Assembly: GCA_021740845.1 (NCBI GenBank)
Contig: JAIOYZ010000003.1
Coordinates: forward strand, 62,001-126,000
DNA: 64,000 nucleotides
Source of the DNA: Bacteroidia bacterium
GTDB lineage: Bacteria > Bacteroidota > Bacteroidia > UKL13-3
Reading direction: 5' to 3'
Below are positions 54,877 to 63,581 of the stretch, piece by piece. Every line of letters begins with the position of its first letter. The stretch's first letter is position 1. The notes under the pieces are model-generated. The model was given only the letters and a program-made list of their open reading frames with translations, had not been told where the DNA came from and did not search any database. The position numbers were made by a program, and so were the translations under genes.

Positions 54877-57800
54877 ATGAAAAAAATAGTTTACTTTTTC
54901 CTTTCCCTACTTTTTACTGTTCAAATCACTCAAGCACAAATACTGCTTGATCCAATGACAGCCAATTCCCCAGCGGAGTTAGAACAAATATTGAAGAACA
55001 ATGATCTTATAAAGAAGGCAAGTTTGGCCCAGAGGGCAGCTACTCTTAATGCTCCTCCAAGATTAGAATTAAAAAATGGAGTAATTCGAGAATTAGTAGG
55101 AATTTCCCCTACTGGAATGCCAATTTATGTTCAAACAAACAACAATTTAGATGCTGCCAAAACCTTATCAACCAACAAAGTTTGGCCATCAGGAACTTTG
55201 GGTTTAAGTCTTTCTGGTTTGGGAATGACCAATAGAATGGCAGTTTGGGATGGTGGGGGAGTGAGAACCACACATCAAGAATTTCAATCACGTGCTACCC
55301 AAACTGATGGTTCACCTTCCCTTAGCGACCATGCTACGCACGTTGCTTGTACTATGATGGGTGGTGGCGTTGTTGCCAATGCAAAAGGTATGAGTTATCA
55401 AGCTCCAATAAAATGCTACGATTGGAATAGTGACGCATCTGAAATGTCTTCTGCTGCTAGTGCTGGTTTATTGGTTTCTAACCATTCCTATTCGCAAATT
55501 TCTGGTTGGAATTACAACGACGCCCAAGGATATTGGGAGTTTTGGGGAGATCCAAGTGTAAGTTTGGTTGAAGATTATAAATTTGGATTCTATGATAATA
55601 TCAGTCAACAATGGGATCAAATCATGGTAAATTATCCAAATTACCTTCCTTTTGTTGCAGCAGGAAATGATCGTGGTTCGCCAGGTACTATTCCATCCAC
55701 TTTTTATATTCGTAATTTAAGTGGTGATTGGGTAAAAGGCAATTCATCCAATCCCCCAGCAGCTGTTGGCCCATACAATTCAATTAGTGGTGGTCCTTCT
55801 AATGCAAAGAATGTTTTAACGGTTGGTGCAGTCAATAAAATTGTTTCAGGTTGGACTAAATCTTCAGATGTGGTTATGAGTAGTTTTAGTGGTTGGGGCC
55901 CAACAGATGATGGAAGAATTAAACCAGATGTAGTTGCAAATGGAGTTGCTGTTTACTCGGCAGTTGCAACTAGTAACACTGCCTATTCTACTTTTAATGG
56001 TACTTCTATGGCAACGCCAAATGCAAGTGGTTCTGCTTTGTTGATCCAACAACATTATAATAATATAAAGGGTAGTTTTATGAGAGCGGCCACTTTAAAA
56101 GGGTTGATTATTCATACAGCTGATGAGGCAGGATCTTCTGTTGGACCAGATTATACTTTTGGTTGGGGATTAATGAATACAGCTAAAGCTGTTTCAACTA
56201 TTTCTGATACAAGTAAATCAATGATTGTTCAAAATTCTTTGAGCACAAGTTCAACCTATACTTATACATTTTTCTCAGATGGTTTAAGCCCAATTAGAGC
56301 CACCATTTCCTGGACGGATAGACCAGGAAGTGCTCCTTCGCCTTCATTAAACCCTAGCACTAAAATGCTTGTTAATGATTTGGATATTCGCGTTAAAAGA
56401 AATTCAGATAATACAGTTTTCATGCCTTATGTATTGAATAAAGCAAACCCATCTGCAGCAGCTACAACTGGAGATAATTCAATTGATAATGTTGAACAAG
56501 TTTATTTAGCAACTCCAAGTGCTGGAACCTATACAATAACAATAACTGGTAAAGGAAGTATGATTGGAGGTGCTCAACCATATTCATTAATTGTTTCTGG
56601 CATTACTCCTAAACCTAGTGCAGCCTTTACAACTGTCAACAAAATTGTTTGTTCTGCTAAACCTGTTATTTTCACAGACCAGTCTTCAGGAGCAACAAAT
56701 AGAATGTGGTATTTTCCTGGAGGAAGCCCAGCTACTAGCACGGCCTTGAATCCAACGGTTTCTTATCAATATCCAGGTGTTTACCCTGTTGCCTTGCGCA
56801 TTAGCTCTTCTACTGGTTATGATTCTATTTACCAAGATGACTATATTACTGTAGGTGGAATTCCTTTACCAATAAATGAAACTTTTGAAAGTAATTCACT
56901 TACTCGAAATCTTTGGACAGTTGAAAATCCAAATAACGATACCACTTGGCGACTTTGGACTATTGGTGGAACAAGTCCTGGAAATACAGCTTATGGTATA
57001 AATAATTACGATTACCCTACTGCAGGAGTTTTTGATAGGCTTCTTAGTCCAGTATTAGATTTAAGAGGGTATCAATCGGCTCAACTAGATTTTCAACATG
57101 CATATACTAGATACGATAATTCCGGATCCGATTCTTTAATAATTTGGATCAGCACAAATTGCGGTAACAGCTATACTAGAGTTGCAGCCTATGGAGAAAA
57201 TGGGACAGGTAATTTTGCAACTGCACCAAATAATACCTATGCTTCCACTAATCGTTTTAATCCTTCTACTTCAGCAGATTGGTGCAATGGTACTTTAAGC
57301 CCAACCTGTTATAGTTTAAGTTTAACACCTTATATAGGTTTCCACAATGTGAAAATTAGATTTGAACAGAAGTCAGCTGGTGGTAACAATATGTTTTTGG
57401 ATAATATTAATATTACTGGAACATCTTTAAGTCCTGTTGCCAATTTTTACTCCTTAACCAAAACTGTTTGCGTTGGCGATGAAATACAATTATTAGATTC
57501 GAGTAAATTTAGTCCCAACCAATGGAAATGGTATGTTAATGATGCAGATACTATTATTTATACTGTAAGAAATCCAAAGGTTAAATTTTTGACCCCTGGG
57601 GTAAAAACAATTTCTTTAGTTGTAAGTAATTCTACAGGAACGGATAGTATTGCCAAAATTAATTATATTAATGTTTTGCCTTCACCAAATATTCCAGCAA
57701 TTACTTCTACAAGAGGTAGTGTTTTATGCGATGGAGATAGCACCATTATTTCAACTGATGTAAGCAATAATTTTATTTGGTATAAGAACAACCTGCCATT

Positions 57801-58683
57801 TTCAACCAGTATTACAAGCTTCCAAGCTAAAGAGGAAGCATTGTACTTTATTAGAGTTATGGGCGCTAATGGTTGTTATTCTAAATCTGAACTTTTAGAT
57901 TTAAAAACAGGAGTTACTCCTCCAAAGCCAACAATTACAAAAGATTTAACTAATTTTAGTTTTTGTGAGGGAGGTTCCTTTAACCTTACTTCAAGTTCAT
58001 TAATAGATAATCAATGGTTCGCTAATGATACCCTTTTTCAAGGAAAAATAACTAGAGTTTTTAATTTTAATCAAGCTGGTTCATTTAAGGTTCAAGTTTC
58101 TGATAAAGGATGTGTCTCATTTTCCGACCCAATTATATTAACCATGTCGCCACGTCCAAACACATCTGCTATAATGGGAAGCTCTTGGGCTATTAAAGGT
58201 GATACGGCTAGTTTTTATGTTAATCCAGGTATGGTTGGTTCAACCTTTAATTGGACCTTAACTGGAGGCTCTGTTCAATCAGGGGCAACAACAAGCGCAG
58301 TCGTTATTAAATTTAATTCAACAACTAGTTCAACACTTAATGTTCAAGAAAATGCAAGTAATAATTGCAAAGGATTATTACAAACATTAAATATTAGTTT
58401 GGTTAATACCGGATTGCCAAACCTAAAAAACAACATAGAAATTAAAGTGTATCCTAACCCCGCTCAAAACACAATTTGGGTTCAAACCGAAACCAGAAAA
58501 GCATCCAAAATGACTATTGAGGTATATTCTATATTGGGGCAAAGAGTTTATTCAAATGACGAGGAGATAAGCTCTGGTAAATCACAAAAAGAAATAGACA
58601 TTAGAAATTATCCATCTGGAATGTATATCATTCAAATACTATCTGATGGCAAACAGTTTACTAAAAACTTTATTAAAGAGTAA
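54877..58683 (+). CDS. T9SS type A subtilase (S8 family serine peptidase)
   Basis: The 1268-residue protein has a signal peptide ending in QITQAQ. The S8 catalytic triad is visible: Asp in MAVWDGGGVRTTH, His in DHATHVACTM and Ser in FNGTSMATPNASG (about residues 120-385), with AAGNDRGSPG carrying the oxyanion Asn. A proprotein-convertase-like beta domain follows, then a PKD domain (about 585-665), a beta-sandwich and two Ig-like units. The end is a type A sorting domain (KVYPNPAQNTIWVQ ... YSILGQ ... PSGMYIIQI). It is probably an extracellular, surface-bound protease. Confidence 0.92.
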   Translation: MKKIVYFFLSLLFTVQITQAQILLDPMTANSPAELEQILKNNDLIKKASLAQRAATLNAPPRLELKNGVIRELVGISPTGMPIYVQTNNNLDAAKTLSTNKVWPSGTLGLSLSGLGMTNRMAVWDGGGVRTTHQEFQSRATQTDGSPSLSDHATHVACTMMGGGVVANAKGMSYQAPIKCYDWNSDASEMSSAASAGLLVSNHSYSQISGWNYNDAQGYWEFWGDPSVSLVEDYKFGFYDNISQQWDQIMVNYPNYLPFVAAGNDRGSPGTIPSTFYIRNLSGDWVKGNSSNPPAAVGPYNSISGGPSNAKNVLTVGAVNKIVSGWTKSSDVVMSSFSGWGPTDDGRIKPDVVANGVAVYSAVATSNTAYSTFNGTSMATPNASGSALLIQQHYNNIKGSFMRAATLKGLIIHTADEAGSSVGPDYTFGWGLMNTAKAVSTISDTSKSMIVQNSLSTSSTYTYTFFSDGLSPIRATISWTDRPGSAPSPSLNPSTKMLVNDLDIRVKRNSDNTVFMPYVLNKANPSAAATTGDNSIDNVEQVYLATPSAGTYTITITGKGSMIGGAQPYSLIVSGITPKPSAAFTTVNKIVCSAKPVIFTDQSSGATNRMWYFPGGSPATSTALNPTVSYQYPGVYPVALRISSSTGYDSIYQDDYITVGGIPLPINETFESNSLTRNLWTVENPNNDTTWRLWTIGGTSPGNTAYGINNYDYPTAGVFDRLLSPVLDLRGYQSAQLDFQHAYTRYDNSGSDSLIIWISTNCGNSYTRVAAYGENGTGNFATAPNNTYASTNRFNPSTSADWCNGTLSPTCYSLSLTPYIGFHNVKIRFEQKSAGGNNMFLDNINITGTSLSPVANFYSLTKTVCVGDEIQLLDSSKFSPNQWKWYVNDADTIIYTVRNPKVKFLTPGVKTISLVVSNSTGTDSIAKINYINVLPSPNIPAITSTRGSVLCDGDSTIISTDVSNNFIWYKNNLPFSTSITSFQAKEEALYFIRVMGANGCYSKSELLDLKTGVTPPKPTITKDLTNFSFCEGGSFNLTSSSLIDNQWFANDTLFQGKITRVFNFNQAGSFKVQVSDKGCVSFSDPIILTMSPRPNTSAIMGSSWAIKGDTASFYVNPGMVGSTFNWTLTGGSVQSGATTSAVVIKFNSTTSSTLNVQENASNNCKGLLQTLNISLVNTGLPNLKNNIEIKVYPNPAQNTIWVQTETRKASKMTIEVYSILGQRVYSNDEEISSGKSQKEIDIRNYPSGMYIIQILSDGKQFTKNFIKE
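58479..58491 (-). repeat. Dispersed motif, 13-base copy in the subtilase sorting domain
   Basis: GGTTCAAACCGAA on the plus strand; the left flank has one extra G. It encodes VQTE in the sorting domain. Confidence 0.55.
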
Positions 58684-58685
58684 AT

Positions 58686-58722
58686 AAAAAAAAAAGGAGG
58701 TTTTAAACCTCCTTTTTTTTTT
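58686..58722. terminator. Bidirectional rho-independent terminator
   Basis: AAAAAAAAAAGGAGG and CCTCCTTTTTTTTTT surround TTTTAAA. It lies between the convergent subtilase and polyprenyl synthetase genes and overlaps the latter's stop region. Confidence 0.85.
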
Positions 58723-59692
58723 ATTTACTTCTACTGATTATAAATTCAACCAATTCTTTCACATTTGGTTTATAAGGGCTATCTGGTAAATTGTCTAATA
58801 TTGCCAAGGCCTCGTCTTTATATGTATTCATGGCATTTTTGGTATAAGCAATTCCACCGTGAGTATTTACATAATCCACCACTTCCTTAACTCGCCTTTT
58901 ATTGTTATGGTGGTTTTTTATAGTATTAATTATTTTATTTTTAACCGAACTATCAGCTTGATTTAAGGTATAAATAATAGGCAAGGTTAATTTTTTCTCT
59001 TTTAAATCTATCCCAGTGGGCTTTCCAATATCTTCATCGCCATAATCCATAAGGTCGTCCTTCATTTGAAAGGCTATACCAATTTTCTCCCCAAATAAAC
59101 GCATTTGTTCTATTTGTTCTTCAGTGGCTCCAGAAGAAGCAGCACCAATAGCGCAGCAAGAGGCAATTAGTGAAGCCGTTTTTTTACGAATAATATCGTA
59201 ATATACCTCTTCTGATAAATTTAAATTTCTAGTTTTTTCAATTTGTAGCAATTCTCCTTCACTCATTTCTTTTACTGCATTACTAACAATTTCTAGCAAA
59301 TGATAATCTTTGTTTTGAACCGAAAGTAATAAACCTCTGCTCAATAGATAATCTCCAACTAATACCGCAATCTTATTTTTCCAAAGTGCGTTAATAGAGA
59401 AAAAACCCCTGCGTTCATCGCTATCGTCTACCACATCATCATGAACCAAGGTTGCAGTATGTAATAGCTCAACTAAACTGGCAGCTCGGTGCGTAGATTC
59501 ATTAATGCCAGAAAAAAGTTTGGCGCTAAAGAATACAAAAATTGGCCTTATTTGCTTGCCCTTCCTTTTTACGATATAGGTCATAATAGTATCCAAAAGA
59601 GGAACACTACTTTTCATGGCCTCCCTAAATTTGGTTTCAAACAAAATTAGTTCAGAATCTATAGGGGCTTTTATTTGGTTAAGCTTACTCAC
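58721..59692 (-). CDS. Polyprenyl diphosphate synthase (trans-isoprenyl family)
   Basis: The 323-residue enzyme lengthens isoprenoid diphosphates, probably for the quinone side chain. It has the two Asp-rich motifs, LVHDDVVDDSDERRG near residue 80 and QMKDDLMDYGDEDIGK near 210, plus KGKQIRPIF near 45. I choose the GTG at 59692 (VSKLNQIKAPID) because a TTTGCATCC promoter-like string lies 8 bases upstream, as before pth; an ATG further up at 59758 would add 22 residues. Product length cannot be read from the sequence. Confidence 0.9.
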   Translation of the reverse strand: MSKLNQIKAPIDSELILFETKFREAMKSSVPLLDTIMTYIVKRKGKQIRPIFVFFSAKLFSGINESTHRAASLVELLHTATLVHDDVVDDSDERRGFFSINALWKNKIAVLVGDYLLSRGLLLSVQNKDYHLLEIVSNAVKEMSEGELLQIEKTRNLNLSEEVYYDIIRKKTASLIASCCAIGAASSGATEEQIEQMRLFGEKIGIAFQMKDDLMDYGDEDIGKPTGIDLKEKKLTLPIIYTLNQADSSVKNKIINTIKNHHNNKRRVKEVVDYVNTHGGIAYTKNAMNTYKDEALAILDNLPDSPYKPNVKELVEFIISRSK

Positions 59693-59775
59693 TAGGATGC
59701 AAATAAAACAATTAATCCTGTTTTTTTTATTCAGGTGTAACTGATTTATATTAGCCAATTATTAAATTACCTTAA

Positions 59776-61143
59776 ATGGCCAAAGTTCAATCAACCTTTT
59801 TCTGCAAAAATTGTGGGGCTTCCTCAGCTAAATGGGTAGGCAAATGTCCTGCTTGCAATGAGTGGAACACTTATGTAGAAGAAGTTATCCATAAAGAAAA
59901 GGAAGACTTTAAAAGCACTTGGAAAAAGGAGGGTAATTATGCTTCTCGCAAACCTATTTTATTAAATGAAGTCGTTCAAGGAAATGAGGTAAGAATTCCT
60001 TTAAAAGACCAAGAATTATCGCGAGTTTTAGGTGGCGGATTGGTGCCGGGAAGTGTTGTTCTTATTGGTGGCGAGCCGGGTATTGGTAAATCAACATTAT
60101 TACTTCAGGTTGCCCTTCAATTTCAAGGAATGAAAGTGCTTTATATAAGTGGTGAAGAAAGCGAAACGCAAATTAAAATGCGGGCTGATCGTATTCCTTT
60201 TAAAAACGAAGATTGCTTTTTATTTACGGAAACTACAACTCAAAGAATAGGGAAAGCTTTTAAAGAGTTGCAACCCGATATGGTGGTAGTAGACTCCATT
60301 CAAACACTTCAATCCGATTTAATCGACAGTACTCCGGGAAGTATTTCCCAGATTAAAGAAACTGCTGGGGATATGATTCGTTTTGCCAAAGAAACGGGAA
60401 CTCCAGTTTTTCTTATTGGACATATTACCAAAGATGGAACTCTAGCAGGCCCTAAGCTATTGGAGCATATGGTGGATACCGTACTTCAGTTTGAAGGAGA
60501 TAGGCATCATGTTTACAGAATTTTAAGAAGCACAAAAAATAGGTTTGGTTCAACCAACGAAATTGGTATTTACGAAATGCAGAGTGGTGGTTTAAGAGAA
60601 GTAAGTAATCCCTCCGAAATATTAATTTCTCAGCGAGATGAAGCCTTAAGCGGTGTTTCTATTTCTGCTACAGTTGAAGGAATGCGACCTTTACTTATAG
60701 AAACACAAGCCTTGGTGAGTGCAGCTGTTTATGGTACACCTCAAAGAAATTCTAATGGTTATGATGCCAAAAGATTAAATATGTTATTGGCTATCCTAGA
60801 AAAAAAGTGTGGACTAAGAATGGGTATGCAAGATGTATTTGTAAATATTGCCGGAGGCTTGCGTGTTGAAGATCCTGGAATTGATTTAAGTATTATTGCT
60901 TCAATTGTTTCTAGTTATGAAAATGTACCAATAGATAACAAAATTTGTTTTGTAGGTGAAGTTGGTTTGTCTGGCGAAATTAGAGCTGTTAGCCGCATTG
61001 AACAAAGGATTTCTGAGGCAGAAAAGCTTGGGTTCAAAATGGTATACCTTTCTAAATTTAATAAATTGCCCAAAGGAAAAGCTTCAATTAATATTGTAGA
61101 AGTATCCAAATTGGAGGAGATGTTGCAATATTTATTTGGCTAA
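59776..61143 (+). CDS. radA: DNA repair protein RadA
   Basis: The 455-residue protein has an N-terminal zinc finger (FFCKNCGASSAKWVGKCPAC), Walker A GGEPGIGKST near residue 95, the RadA-specific KNRFGSTNEIG near 255, and a C-terminal Lon-protease-like domain (VNIAGGLRVEDPG, GEVGLSGEIRAV). It promotes branch migration and processing of recombination intermediates. Length is normal. It is divergent from the polyprenyl synthetase gene. Confidence 0.97.
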   Translation: MAKVQSTFFCKNCGASSAKWVGKCPACNEWNTYVEEVIHKEKEDFKSTWKKEGNYASRKPILLNEVVQGNEVRIPLKDQELSRVLGGGLVPGSVVLIGGEPGIGKSTLLLQVALQFQGMKVLYISGEESETQIKMRADRIPFKNEDCFLFTETTTQRIGKAFKELQPDMVVVDSIQTLQSDLIDSTPGSISQIKETAGDMIRFAKETGTPVFLIGHITKDGTLAGPKLLEHMVDTVLQFEGDRHHVYRILRSTKNRFGSTNEIGIYEMQSGGLREVSNPSEILISQRDEALSGVSISATVEGMRPLLIETQALVSAAVYGTPQRNSNGYDAKRLNMLLAILEKKCGLRMGMQDVFVNIAGGLRVEDPGIDLSIIASIVSSYENVPIDNKICFVGEVGLSGEIRAVSRIEQRISEAEKLGFKMVYLSKFNKLPKGKASINIVEVSKLEEMLQYLFG

Positions 61144-61184
61144 TAAATTTCTAATTTCTCTAACTTTTTTGTTTTCCATTTTTT

Positions 61185-61200
61185 TTCGGTTTGAACCAAA
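61185..61200 (+). repeat. Dispersed motif, copy 7 (intergenic)
   Basis: An exact copy 41 bases past the radA stop. Its TTTG lies 22 bases before the TATCTTTG element of the next gene, so here it could overlap a -33 box. Confidence 0.75.
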
Positions 61201-61215
61201 TAAATTTTCTTGACC

Positions 61216-61223
61216 TATCTTTG
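61216..61223 (+). promoter_or_regulatory. Putative -7 promoter element of the caspase-like gene
   Basis: TATCTTTG fits TAnnTTTG. Transcription would start about 5 bases before the ATG at 61234. Confidence 0.5.
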
Positions 61224-61233
61224 AAAATAACCT

Positions 61234-61803
61234 ATGAAAATTGCCAAAGAATACCAAAAAGAAGTGTTTTGCTTGGAAGGAGATTGGAGCCGAAATCTCA
61301 AAAAACAAACGAGCATCCACGCTACTTTACTTTTTTTAAAACAAAATCGAGATATTGATTTTATTTACCGTCAATGTGGTACGCGAGAGAATCTTGCCTT
61401 TTATTTAAAGCAATGGCAGCTTAAGCGATACCAGAGGTATTCTATTCTTTACTTGGCTTTTCATGGAAAACCCCTGCAAATTCTCATTGATAAAAAACCT
61501 ATTTCATTGGATGAATTGGCTGAGATGTTAGGAGATAAATGCCAAAATAGAATAATTCATTTTGGTAGTTGCCAAACCCTAAACACCGATAAACGCCATA
61601 TCAAGCGATTCTTGAAAAAGACCAATGCGCTATGTGTTTGTGGTTTTGGAAAAGAAATAAAATTTGTAGAAAGTTCTGTTTTTGATATCCTTCTTATTGA
61701 TTTATTTCAGGATTATCTAGATGTTTCAAGGGTTGAAGCAACACTTAAATCTACTTATGCTTCCCTAGTTAAGAAGCTTGAATTTAGATTAATTCACTTG
61801 TAA
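61234..61803 (+). CDS. Small caspase/CHAT-like protein (DUF6642-like), putative clan CD protease fold
   Basis: The 189-residue protein has no signal or membrane segment. From memory it fits the uncharacterised family DUF6642. Two motifs stand out: YLAFHG (His77) after a hydrophobic strand, and RIIHFGSC (Cys113) after another. This spacing and setting resemble the His-Gly and Ser-Cys dyad of caspase-like clan CD peptidases, including CHAT domains. N-terminal features are VFCLEGDWS and a TRENLAFYL segment. Whether it cuts protein is unknown, and it lacks any fused sensor domain. The gene has its own promoter and overlaps the convergent HAD gene by 15 bases. Confidence 0.62.
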   Translation: MKIAKEYQKEVFCLEGDWSRNLKKQTSIHATLLFLKQNRDIDFIYRQCGTRENLAFYLKQWQLKRYQRYSILYLAFHGKPLQILIDKKPISLDELAEMLGDKCQNRIIHFGSCQTLNTDKRHIKRFLKKTNALCVCGFGKEIKFVESSVFDILLIDLFQDYLDVSRVEATLKSTYASLVKKLEFRLIHL

Positions 61804-62406
61804 AACATCCACTTTTTTAAGTTCAATTCCAAACCATTTATCCAATGGTTCTTTGGCCCAAATAGTATTTATCCCCGCCTCATCTGCTCCTTTTATATTT
61901 GCTCTATTATCATCCACAAATACCGATTCGGAGCCCTTTATTCCGGCATCTTTTAGAACATAATGGTAACATTCTACATTTGGTTTTCTTAAACCAATTT
62001 CTTGTGAGAGGTAAATTTTCTCAAATAACTCTTCAAAAATTTCTTTGCCATGTTCCTTGTAAACTGCTTCAATATGCAAATTATTAGTATTGCTCAGCAA
62101 GAAAAGGCGATATTTCTTTTTAATTTGGCGAAGAAGTTCAATTCTTTTTGGAGGCAAATCTAAAAGCATTGCATTCCATGCATCAATTAGTTGTTCCTTA
62201 CTTGCATTCCCTTTTAACCTGCTCATAAGTGAGTGAAGAAAAAACTCAGTATCTATTTTGCCAACTTCATAATCAATAAAAAGAGAAGATTCGTAGTTTA
62301 ATTCATCTAAATCTGCTCCCAATCTTCTAAAAGCTCTTAGTGTTTTTTCTTGGTCTAAATTCAAAACAACCGCACCAAGATCAAAAATAATATTTTTAAT
62401 TGCCAT
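61789..62406 (-). CDS. HAD family hydrolase (YihX-like)
   Basis: The 205-residue phosphatase-like protein has motif I IIFDLGAVVLNLD at the start (the D-x-G variant common in YihX-like members), motif II LLSNTNN near 100, motif III Lys in GLRKPNVECY near 145, and motif IV VFVDDNRANIKGA near 165. The predicted cap is alpha-helical, type C1. It likely removes phosphate from a small sugar phosphate or nucleotide. Its 3' end overlaps the convergent gene. The GGGP synthase gene ends upstream of it on the same strand. Confidence 0.9.
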   Translation of the reverse strand: MAIKNIIFDLGAVVLNLDQEKTLRAFRRLGADLDELNYESSLFIDYEVGKIDTEFFLHSLMSRLKGNASKEQLIDAWNAMLLDLPPKRIELLRQIKKKYRLFLLSNTNNLHIEAVYKEHGKEIFEELFEKIYLSQEIGLRKPNVECYHYVLKDAGIKGSESVFVDDNRANIKGADEAGINTIWAKEPLDKWFGIELKKVDVLQVN

Positions 62407-62440
62407 AATCCTTCAAACAAATTTTTTGAGATTAGGTTTT

Positions 62441-63205
62441 TTAATCAGCTATTTGTGGGTTTAAACTGTGTATTGCTTGAACCAAAACGCCAACAAGACT
62501 AGGATCTTTTTCAATAGCATTTCCAACCACAACAATATCTGCTCCTGCCATACAAGTTGCAATAGCTTGCTGGGCTGTTCTTATTCCACCACCAATAAAA
62601 AGTGGTCCTGTTATTTGTGATTTAACTTCAGCAATCATTTCGGAACTAATTGGATTTTTAGCACCACTTCCTGCATCCATATATATTACTTTCAATCCAA
62701 GCATTTCTCCAGCTAAGGCTGTGCAGGCAGCAATATTATTTTTATCAGAAGGCAATGGAGTTGTATTACTCATATACATTACACTGGTAATGTTTCCTCC
62801 ATCAACAATCATATAGCCAGTTGGAATAACTTCTATTCCTGATTTTTTTAATAAAGGTGCAGCCAAAACATGTTTACCAATTAATAAGTCTGGGTTTCTG
62901 CCGCTAATCATACTTAGAAACAAAATAGCATCCGCTTCTTTATGGGTTTGCATGATATTGCCCGGAAATAGGACTACTGGTATTTTGGTATTAGTTTTTA
63001 ACAACTCTATGCATTGGTCCCAAAAACCATTGGTAATTAAACTCCCACCAACCAAAATTAAATCAACTTTATTCAGGTTGCAGTTGTCAATAAGATTAAG
63101 CAGATCAGTTTCTGTTTGTAAACTGTCTGGGTCAATAAGCACGGCTAATTGCTTAATTCCTTTCCTTGATTTTTCCGCAAGTATTTCGTAGAAGCTTGTT
63201 TTCAA
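62441..63205 (-). CDS. Geranylgeranylglyceryl/heptaprenylglyceryl phosphate synthase family enzyme
   Basis: The 254-residue TIM-barrel protein matches the GGGPS/PcrB family: LAVLIDPDSL near residue 20, LILVGGSLITNG near 50, VVLFPGNIMQ near 80, PTGYMIVDGG near 130, YMDAGSGAKNPI near 175 and PLFIGGGIRTAQQA near 200. The enzyme joins sn-glycerol-1-phosphate to a polyprenyl diphosphate. The start is a TTG: an in-frame stop lies two codons upstream and the next Met is near residue 85. The HAD gene lies 34 bases downstream. Confidence 0.9.
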   Translation of the reverse strand: MKTSFYEILAEKSRKGIKQLAVLIDPDSLQTETDLLNLIDNCNLNKVDLILVGGSLITNGFWDQCIELLKTNTKIPVVLFPGNIMQTHKEADAILFLSMISGRNPDLLIGKHVLAAPLLKKSGIEVIPTGYMIVDGGNITSVMYMSNTTPLPSDKNNIAACTALAGEMLGLKVIYMDAGSGAKNPISSEMIAEVKSQITGPLFIGGGIRTAQQAIATCMAGADIVVVGNAIEKDPSLVGVLVQAIHSLNPQIAD

Positions 63206-63404
63206 TTTTTAACTTCAAAATGAGTAAGGAACAAATTAAAGACTTTTTCCTTAAAATCCTGCTTTATTGTTTGAAGAGATTTACAATAACGCCTTTTTTT
63301 TCTCAAATCCAAGTTAAATATTTGGTCCTTATTCGTTTACAAGCAAAAGTGTAGTTTATTGAAGACAAAGGCTTGATTATTAATAAATTGTTGTGTCTCT
63401 CAAA

Positions 63405-63423
63405 CCCCCATATACCAAGGGGG
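63405..63423. other. C5/G5 hairpin upstream of nrdJ
   Basis: Five C and five G flank ATATACCAA, unusual in this AT-rich DNA. It directly precedes the tandem 12-mers. Confidence 0.5.
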
Positions 63424-63425
63424 CA

Positions 63426-63450
63426 AATGTTAATAACTAATGTTATAAAC
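63426..63450 (+). repeat. Tandem 12-mers upstream of nrdJ
   Basis: AATGTTAATAAC and AATGTTATAAAC are separated by one T. They loosely resemble DnaA-box-like TGTKNATAA words and may be an operator; this is inference. Confidence 0.45.
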
Positions 63451-63551
63451 ACCCCTTTCAGTAGCTTTATCTATGCAAAAAAGAAATCAACACGGCTACA
63501 TGTTGAAATTGATTTTTGATAAAAATAATAGGATAGTTGACTTTTGGATTA

Positions 63552-63581
63552 AAAACCCCCTAAAAATTTTTAGAGGGTTTT
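63552..63581. terminator. Hairpin, possible terminator or attenuator
   Basis: AAAACCCCCTAAAAA pairs with TTTTTAGAGGGTTTT with one mismatch, about 140 bases before nrdJ. A T run follows on each strand, so direction is unclear. Confidence 0.55.

Noticed and set aside
63219-63354. A 44-codon frame divergent from the GGGP synthase gene
   Set aside because: It begins with a plausible ATG but has no recognisable content or ribosome-binding context; too short to support.
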